Origin: Curvularia sp. ZM96
Lineage: Eukaryota; Ascomycota; Dothideomycetes; Pleosporales; Pleosporaceae
Assembly (NCBI GenBank): GCA_022457065.1
Contig: JAJGBQ010000004.1
Span: 3,782,001-3,846,000 of the forward strand
Direction: 5' to 3'
DNA length: 64,000 nt
Shown here one piece after another: positions 57,207-64,000 of this stretch (positions are counted from its first letter, which is position 1; the number at the start of each line of letters is the position of its first letter). A program made the position numbers and the translations under genes. The notes below the pieces were generated by a model. That model was not told where the DNA came from. It saw only the letters and a list, made by a program, of their open reading frames with translations, and ran no database searches.

Positions 57207-58135
57207 ATTGGTAAGTATATATATGAGAGAGAGAAAGGGGATGGAAGGAAGAAAGAAGTGTATATATGGGATTCATGACGATGAAGAGATTGCGGGAAAG
57301 GGTATATATATCTAGAAGGGATTGATGGAATCATGTGGCGTTTTCATTTGTATTTTCCTCTCTTTCTTTGGGCATTTGGGAGGGTTGACACAATCACGGT
57401 CGGTCGCTTTCTTCTTCTTCTCTTGCATCTATCCACAGGGTCAGGTCAGATCAGATCAGGTAGTAAGACAAACTGAAGTTTTCACATAACCATTTGCATA
57501 TTTTTTTCCCTTTCTCAGTTGTGAAAGACAAATGCAATTGCTTGTTCCTAAAAAAGACAACACACACATACACGGAAAGTAAAATCCCTTAGACTAACGA
57601 GTTGTTGTCGTATTGCTTGAAATATATGTGCCGTTGACATGATTCCAAGGAATTAAAAAACGCGTGTTCTCCGATTCCATTACATTCCAACAAGCAGACC
57701 TGCTGACACCAAAACGCCAAGAAAGATAGAGGAGACTAGTAAGAGGAACATGAAAGGAAAAAAAAAAGACTGAAAATGTCGACATGTGTCGCAACTCCAT
57801 ATACCAACAGAAAAGATTGATCATGACGACGACGATACGGACGTTCTTTCACACGGCATGAAATACGAGTTGCAATGCCCTATATGTAGCTGGGTCCTCT
57901 TTTTCTTTCCCGTACATGATAGATCTGACCGAGGGGGAAAAAGTGGAAAAAGAATGGAAATAGGAAGATTGGAAATATTCCCGAGACACAAGAAACAGAT
58001 AGCGAAGGAAATGGCCAAGATGGAAATGTTCAAAGGAAAAAAGTAGGCGCTCGAAGCTAGGTCCAGAATTTTCACAGCAACAACACAAAAGGGAAGAATA
58101 CGTGGCAGTCATTGCTGACTCGATGAATATTTGCT
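57207..58135. other. Intergenic between convergent genes
   Basis: AT-rich 3' flanks of the GH55 gene and the HSF-type gene, with TATATA and purine tracts at 57210-57310. No gene was seen. Confidence 0.5.
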
Positions 58136-60302
58136 TCACTGTAGACGCTTTCGCTTGCGTGCGTCGTCTGGGTCGTCTTCGTCATCGCGCTCTGCAGTCT
58201 CGGCAGGATTCAACAGCGAATGCACGTTGGACGCCATGCTGGACCGTCGGGTAGGCGGCCCAGGCGTATCAATGCCCTTGAAAGGGTACCGAGCGCCTGG
58301 AATTGTCCAGCCACTATCAGCGCTTAGTGTAGACGGAGCAGGGTCATTGGACCCAGGTGGAGTACCGTGTCGCGATGGTACTTGCCGTGGACCGCGAGGT
58401 AGCTGATAAGACTCTAAAGCGTCACGGAGCTGCTGATCCCCGCCTCCGATAGGGGGTCGGTGCGGTGATGATGGCCATTGTGAAGAGTTGTGGCCCGATG
58501 CATAGGGCGAGTGGAGAGGAACATTGGGCTGCTGTTGCTGTGGCGGTGGCTGTTGGGGTTGCGATGGCTGCTGTGGTTGCCAACCATGGGTGCGGATATC
58601 TGCCGAGGTGTGTCGCCTATAAAGGTTATACGGCGGGGACGAGCTGCTGGGAGCCAGATTGCTTCCCAAAGTAGCACCAGATCCCGGCTGCTGGATGACG
58701 GGCGGCGCGGGTTGAGGTGGTGGAGGTGGTGGGGGTGGCTGGTGCGAAGCTGGGGCTCTGGATGAAGATGGAGAGTAATTACCCGCGCCTATTGAGCCGT
58801 AACGGCGCGGAGAAATCGCCAGATGTGCCGGAACCGGGGGCTTGTATGGCGCTTGCCGCGAAACGCTCGCTAAAGAACCTCGCCTTGATTCTGTTAGATT
58901 GTCCTGGGGCATCTGCCGAGGTGAAAGCGGCGGGCCGTTGTTGTTACTGTCCACCTGCATAAAGTAAGATTGCCGTGCAGAGAGGGGTTCCTCTGGCGCC
59001 TCGAGTGCGCGGAGCATGTCTGTTTGTCGACCAATCTCACGTTGCATCATGGCGACTGCGAGGGTCAGCACAAGTGTCACGTAATTAAGGACCGAGTCTA
59101 GATGCATACCATCTCTGTGGATAGGGTTTTCCGGGTCGGGCACCATGGCCATGATGTAGTTTGCGAGGTCATGATTCCACTAATCAGCTTCGTTAGCCCG
59201 TGGGTATTGAGAGAAGACAAAACCGCGCACCTGATGACATCGCATCATGCCCTCTGCGAGAACCAAGCTCTTTTGATTCAGGTAGTTGCATGTTTCTTCT
59301 GAGCGCTGCACTCGTGTGTGCATATCATATAGACTATGCTCGAGATTCTGCAGGCGCGACTCGGTGGGGTCGGGCATTGGCTCGACTGGCTGGCCCGCTG
59401 GGGGACCCTGTGGGAGTTTGGGCGTGGAGAAGGAGTCGCGGTGGATGAGCGCATGTCGCGAGGCACGTCGCTTGATCTCTCGTAGACCGACCAGATCACC
59501 ACGCTTGAAGTTGCCATTGCCGTGCTTGAATTCCCACAATGGGGTATCTGGGGATCCAGTGTGGAAGACGTCGCTCACTGCGGGTCAAGGCGTTAGTCTG
59601 TGGCAAGCGATATGGGACAAAGTACTCCGACACCGACCTTTGTGGAAGCCATACATGTTTAATTGGCGGACAAAAGAGGAGATGTTGGTATGCTTGAAAT
59701 AGGACCTGGAGTTGGTGAGTTGGATGGGTCGTTACAGCAAAGGGCCATAGCTCCAAGATGGACGTACGACAGGACTTTTGAGAATTCGCTCGAGGGCGAC
59801 ATGACGAAGCTTTCGTTTGTGCTGGCCCAGGAAATGAGATGCTGGATGCTCTGGTCTTCGAGCATGCTGGTGTTGTGTTAGTCATCGGTCGAGGGGCTGC
59901 GCACAGGGGTTGGAGGCACACGCACTTGTACAGCTTGTGTATGAAGGCGGTTTGAACGACCTTTGGCTGCTGAGCGGCGGCAGCAGCGCCGACGGCAGGG
60001 GCGGCGTTGCCATTGGGGGATGTGTTGCCCGAGTCGGTGGCTCCTTCTCTTTGCGCCTGGGACTGCGCCTGTGGTTGCGACTGGAAGGGGCCCGGAGCAT
60101 TGCGATCGGTGGTGCTGGCGGGCGGGCAGTTGATGGCCGGGGGCCCCATGGAGGACGTGGTCGAGGGCGTGACGTCCATGGGGTCTCTTGGGGGCGCCAG
60201 AGTCGAGGCGGACGAGGGCAGAATGGGTATCGACTTGTGAAGTTTGGGGTTATGCGGATCGGCGGCAAAGGGACTTGAGCGGGCCTCTGCGACCGAAGCC
60301 AT
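58136..60302 (-). CDS. sfl1: HSF-type transcription factor, Sfl1-like
   Basis: The protein has 626 aa in six exons: 60302-59926, 59866-59768, 59705-59638, 59577-59231, 59179-59110 and 59055-58136. All introns are GT-AG, 51-62 nt. The heat-shock-factor DNA-binding domain spans about 118-215: TAFIHKLYNMLEDQSIQHLISW, KVLSSYFKHTNISSFVRQLNMYGFHK, then TPLWEFKHGNGNFKRGD. A heptad region follows, and the rest is Pro/Gln/Ser-rich with a basic end (DDARKRKRLQ), perhaps a nuclear signal. The insert-bearing form fits the Sfl1 (flocculation suppressor) branch, which regulates adhesion and development genes downstream of PKA. The fifth intron (59056-59109) is 54 nt with no stop, so retention would add 18 residues. 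It is divergent from the F-box gene. Confidence 0.86.
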
Positions 60303-61376
60303 GGCGCAGACGGGGAGGGATCAGAGGAGAGCGAGGCGCAGGGCTGCGGCGTGTGGTTGGGCCGCGGGAACAGCGCAGTGCAGTGCAGTGCAGCGCAGAG
60401 GGCGGCTTGTCTTTGAGGGCAGCTGGCGTGGGCGGGTGAAACGAGTGGGAGTGCAGCTGGCGGACGAGGGTGCTCAGTGGTGTTTCGCACAGAGTCAGTG
60501 CCAGAGCGAGACTCGACGCAGGGACCCGGACGTGAGGTTCAGCGACTCGGGCCACGACGACGAGGGCGATGGGCGGGAGCGGGAGCTCAGGCGGCTGGGG
60601 AGACGAGGAGCATGGGATGGGGAGTCGGGTGGAGTCTTTGGGAGCAGAGGCGTGGTGTGGGAGGCCTTTCGGTTGCTAGCGCGAGGGCGAAGCGTAGAAT
60701 TTTGGTTCCAGAAAGGTCGGCATGGCAGACGGCGGCTCCTTTGTCGATCGGGAGTGGCCGCGGCTGTGGGAATTGGGATGGAATAGGAGATGGCGGAGAG
60801 GCCGAGCGCCGAGTCCGGGCGGATTCGCCTGTCGTGGGCGCCCTGAGAGAATGGCAGCACCACACGCTCTGCACTGCACCGAGGCACGGACTTGGGCTGA
60901 GAGGGCGGAACGGGAGCGCAGCCGCAGAACCATGGGGGATCCCTAGGCCTCTGCGCCTGTCGAGTCCGTTGCCATAAGTATACTATCTATGGCCCAGCGA
61001 CTGAAACACGGCGCGACTACACTACCAGGGCCCGCCGCCCATCTGGCGAAAACACCAGCCGTTTCTGGTGCGGGGTTGCCCACGCCCGCCATGCGCCCCC
61101 CAGCGCGCTCAACCGCTTTGCTGCCACGGCCACTGCGGTGCACCATGGCCCTCTCGACCTCAACATGTCCCTCGCCATCGCAGCGCTGACTTGGCCGTGC
61201 AGAGCGCTCCTCGCTACTTGACTCGCTGCCACGGGAGTCGGCTGTGGGCGTGGGCGCACAGACGCCCCTGTCAGACGTCACTTGCCGACCCCCTGCCCCC
61301 GGTTCGTCCACCCTTCGACCAACCTTCCCTATGCCACCGCCTGCGGACGGCTTTCCTCCGAGCCAGAACCGCCTCC
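60303..61376. other. GC-rich divergent promoter region
   Basis: This lies between the Sfl1-like gene (-) and the F-box gene (+). It includes GTGCA-type short repeats near 60377-60395. Open frames on both strands here are compositional, including the upstream extension of the F-box frame to 61068. Confidence 0.5.
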
Positions 61377-62921
61377 ATGGCCGACTTCATCCAAACCTTC
61401 AGGCAGCTGGACGCCCACCAAAGACAGCGCGCCCTAGCCCTCTTGCCCGCCGAGCTGACGCCCTACGAGTGGAGGGACCTCCATGCCATTACCAGCACTC
61501 GCTCGTTCCACACCGATATCATTGGCCGCCTGCCTGTCGAGCTAGTAGCTCATGTATTCTCTTACCTGGATCCAGCTGCCCCCTACCGATGTCAATCCGT
61601 CTCCAGGCAGTGGCACCATGTGCTCCGGAGCCTTGATGTGCTTAAAGCCCCCCTCCATTCATGGTACCGGGGGGCGCTTCCTCTCCAAGATGCCGACTAT
61701 GCCTCGTGTGCGCAGACGGCCTCAAGAATCCAAAGATTCCGCACCGGCAGACCAGTCAGCGTTTACAAAATAGAGTTAAACGAAGACATGGCTTGCCCCT
61801 ACTTGTTTGATGACCATCTTATATGGCTGCCGGCTAGTCTTGAAGGGCCACCACGTTCCGCCTGTATACTCAATCTACACACCTGGCAGCTTCGCCACTT
61901 GGCCGGAGAAGCACGTGAGCGCCTCACCTACCTGTCAGCTTCAGACCAGATTGTGATGCTCGCCACGGCCAACAATACCTGTTATGTCTTCGAGGTACAC
62001 CACGACCGACCGCCCAAGAAGTTCAGGCTTCCTGCAAGAAAGTTCCTGGAATATGTAGTTTGTCATGGCCGTATGGTAGCATGTCTCGCCCCATATAAGA
62101 CGCACACGTCCGTCTTCATCTGGAACTACGATACACAACAGGGCACGTCGTTTGACATCAGTTACGGTTCTGACTTCATTCATGATCTTGAAGCTGAACT
62201 CACTGGTGAACCCAACGACCCAAGAGAAATGAAGCACATGGCCTCTGTCATACAGCCCGAGACGGAGACGATCCATCTCTTGTTTGTCGCTGGCGGCGCT
62301 ATGCTAAACGACAGTGGCAGAAACTTACTCACATTTGCCACATACACTTTCCGGGGAGAGTACGTGTCCTCCTCTCACCCAAGGCCCCCAGGCGCGGACC
62401 AAATCCTCTTTTGGCCAGGAGGAGGTCATTTTGTTCCAGTAGATGATTCCAACACCGTATTTAGCGTACGCCTGCGCGTAGGTGTTATGACTCCTGATCA
62501 TGATAATCCTGACAATATGCCCTTTGATAAATGCCTTGTGCCCTTTCAGCTCAATATGAAGACTCATGAATTGAGTATATTCACGGGCCCGGGACTTCCT
62601 GATTTCAACCCTCGGGTGCACTTACAAAACTCATTTAGTTGGTGGAAAGATACCTGCTATGGGTTCCAACTAGACACAGACATAATCACCTACATGGGTA
62701 CCTGTGATAATACACAAGCCCATGTACCACTCGTCTCAGATCCAAACTACGTCAACCGCATTAAAGACATTGAAGATCGCCGGCCTTTACTCCTCAACGA
62801 AAAGTATGTCGTTAGAGATGTGGATGAATGCGTCTACCTAGCCTGTTTCGACGACGACAACAACAACCGACCAACTGAAGACGGTCCTCTTTTCGATATA
62901 GGAGAGCTATTTGTCCTGTGA
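61377..62921 (+). CDS. F-box protein
   Basis: This is an intronless gene of 514 aa. The F-box lies at about 45-85: DIIGRLPVELVAHVFSYLDPAAPYRCQSVSRQWHHVLRS. The preceding MADFIQTFRQLDAHQRQRALALLPAELTPYEWRDLH is also seen in fungal F-box proteins. The C-terminal 400 residues contain beta-rich, propeller-like segments (SACILNLHTWQLRHL, TSVFIWNYDTQQGTSF, NTVFSVRLRVG) without a clear WD signature. It probably acts as an SCF substrate receptor through Skp1 binding. I chose the Met at 61377 because the frame further upstream is Pro/Arg-rich and lies in promoter-like sequence. A MITE-like copy starts about 25 bp after its stop codon. Confidence 0.88.
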   Translation: MADFIQTFRQLDAHQRQRALALLPAELTPYEWRDLHAITSTRSFHTDIIGRLPVELVAHVFSYLDPAAPYRCQSVSRQWHHVLRSLDVLKAPLHSWYRGALPLQDADYASCAQTASRIQRFRTGRPVSVYKIELNEDMACPYLFDDHLIWLPASLEGPPRSACILNLHTWQLRHLAGEARERLTYLSASDQIVMLATANNTCYVFEVHHDRPPKKFRLPARKFLEYVVCHGRMVACLAPYKTHTSVFIWNYDTQQGTSFDISYGSDFIHDLEAELTGEPNDPREMKHMASVIQPETETIHLLFVAGGAMLNDSGRNLLTFATYTFRGEYVSSSHPRPPGADQILFWPGGGHFVPVDDSNTVFSVRLRVGVMTPDHDNPDNMPFDKCLVPFQLNMKTHELSIFTGPGLPDFNPRVHLQNSFSWWKDTCYGFQLDTDIITYMGTCDNTQAHVPLVSDPNYVNRIKDIEDRRPLLLNEKYVVRDVDECVYLACFDDDNNNRPTEDGPLFDIGELFVL

Positions 62922-63349
62922 TTAGTGGTAGTATAAATAACAAATAACTGTGACAACTACAGCTACTTTTAAAAGTAGAGTCTTATTTTATAAGAGTATA
63001 GTACGTGTTATATATTTGTGACAACTATAGCTACTTTCTAAAGTAGTAATTTTACTAGAATGTAGGGTGGTTTTGTAGGCTGCCATGCCAGTCACGGACC
63101 TCTACGCCACCTGATTGGCCCACCATATAGCGCGGGGCACAGGGAAACCCCCACCACTGAATTTCGGCCTTCGCCGCTCTAGCCTGGCCTGCCCAACTAG
63201 GTAACCACTCTGACTGCTGCCGCGGCTACTGACTTTTTTTTTTCTCTTCTCATTATTAAATCCATTTTCCACCGCTTGCCCACATTTTCTTTCCTTATCG
63301 CTTCCAGTTTCACTTCATAGAGCAAAGGCAACTTGAGTAATCCGCAACA
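62922..63349. other. Intergenic with MITE-like copy C
   Basis: This 428-bp region has its first third made of the MITE-like copy C. The remainder is the promoter and CT-rich leader of the phosphoribosyltransferase gene. Confidence 0.55.
62945..63085 (+). mobile_element. MITE-like element, copy C (ends not recognisable)
   Basis: Two cores occur, TGTGACAACTACAGCTACTT at 62949 and TGTGACAACTATAGCTACTT at 63017, 68 bp apart as in copies A and B2. The first is followed by TTAAAAGTAG, making the perfect palindrome CTACTTTTAAAAGTAG. The right part (GTGGTTTTGTAGGCTGCC) matches GGTTCGTAGGCCGCC of copy B1. Neither terminal inverted repeat is visible. Confidence 0.6.
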
Positions 63350-64000
63350 ATGGTCGAGAAGGTTTACGTCACGTACAACCAGGTATGTGACTATTCATGT
63401 GCAACTATGCACCCCGCGCATGCCCACGCTTCATGCGCTCTCTCTATATGCTCTTCTCGGGCCTTGTGCCTTGACGAGGAATGCTTCCCAGGGTTGCGTG
63501 GCCTCCATGTTTGAGTGAGCGCTATACACACAACATACCACTGTGATACTCAGTTGGGGCGCCACACTCGTAGGCTCCCATCTCCAGCCAGAAACTAACA
63601 TTGAGTTTGAACAGGTGCACAAGCTGTGCCAAGAGGCAGCCGACAAGATCCTCAATGAGTTCCAGCCCAACCTTATGATCGCCATTGGTGGCGGAGGCTA
63701 CGTCCCCGCGCGCATTCTCCGGTATGCTCTCGCCTTGTCGTCACTATGCCTTGAGCGTGAGACAAATATTCCCAGACCGCTAACATGATCACGCCAGCTC
63801 CTTCCTCAAGAAGCCCGGCAGCCCCAACATCCCCATCCAAGCCATCGGCCTCTCCCTCTACGAGCAGCTCGGCTCCGGTCCCGACGCTGAAGTCGAGACC
63901 CCCGGCACAAAAGTCACCCGCACACAATGGCTCGACCTGTCTTCTCTCGAAATGGCCAACCTGATCGGCAAGAACGTCCTCATTGTCGACGAAGTCGATG
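63350..64000 (+). CDS. Xanthine/hypoxanthine phosphoribosyltransferase, 5' part
   Basis: This gene runs off the right edge. Exons are 63350-63382 (MVEKVYVTYNQ), 63615-63721 and from 63798 on. Introns are 232 nt and 76 nt; the first is the longest intron in the window. The protein reads VHKLCQEAADKILNEFQPNLMIAIGGGGYVPARILRSFLKK, then IPIQAIGLSLYEQ and NVLIVDEVD at the edge. The last block begins the PRPP-binding motif. The form matches fungal Xpt1/Hpt1-type purine salvage enzymes, which make XMP, IMP or GMP from the base and PRPP in the cytosol. Substrate preference cannot be told from this part. Confidence 0.9.

Noticed and set aside
61068..61376. Upstream extension of the F-box frame
   Set aside because: The extra residues are Pro/Arg/Cys-rich and lie in promoter-like sequence; the Met at 61377 gives the conserved N-terminus.

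Overview
This window looks like nuclear DNA of a filamentous ascomycete, most likely a Dothideomycete of the order Pleosporales. The genes have short spliceosomal introns of about 46-120 nt with GTANGT-like donors and CTAAC/CTAAT branch points, most coding exons are moderately GC-rich, and the proteins are of fungal type (Atg11, Sfl1-like HSF, fructosyl amine oxidase, GH55 glucanase, fungal F-box and BTB families). The order-level call rests on resemblance of several proteins to ones I know from that group and was not tested by a search. I saw no tRNA, rRNA, CRISPR array or intact transposase gene.

Layout. 0-10.3 kb: 5' end of a Rad9 checkpoint gene (-), an F-box/LRR-like gene (+), a BTB-like gene carrying ubiquitin- and SUMO-binding-like motifs (-), signal peptidase subunit Sec11 (+), an Nhp6-type HMG-box protein (-) and kinetochore CENP-H (-). 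10.4-14.9 kb: the selective-autophagy scaffold Atg11 (+). 14.9-24.0 kb: a gene-poor stretch of about 9 kb holding one confident small Cys-rich gene. 24.0-31.7 kb: homoserine dehydrogenase (-), CCDC174-like protein (+), a Tre1/PSMA-like M28B membrane protein lacking the catalytic Glu (-) and a short-chain dehydrogenase (-). 32.9-35.1 kb: a PPxY-bearing small membrane protein (-), gene relics and a MITE-like repeat. 35.1-42.6 kb: peroxisomal fructosyl amine oxidase (-), UNC93-like transporter (+), inositol monophosphatase family protein (+), BTB protein (-). 44.2-49.4 kb: ubiquitin-conjugating enzyme E2 (+), TBC Rab-GAP (+). 49.4-51.9 kb: simple repeats, a 148-bp tandem duplication and a cluster of MITE-like copies. 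51.9-64 kb: HotDog thioesterase (+), secreted GH55 exo-1,3-glucanase (+), HSF-type regulator (-), F-box protein (+), another repeat copy, and the 5' part of a xanthine/hypoxanthine phosphoribosyltransferase gene (+) that runs off the end.

Most genes are unrelated housekeeping functions and I see no biosynthetic cluster. A loose theme is ubiquitin biology: E2, F-box and BTB adaptors, a PPxY membrane protein and a Tre1-like protein. The clearest undescribed structure is a family of short terminal-inverted-repeat elements, five copies at three sites, sharing a 20-base core repeated at a 67-68 bp spacing and lying at gene edges. Other points of interest are a probable pseudo-peptidase, two GC-AG introns, and an Atg11 gene whose 3' splicing decides between two C-termini. 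Exon coordinates were worked out by hand from splice signals and reading-frame continuity; every multi-exon model given closes in frame.
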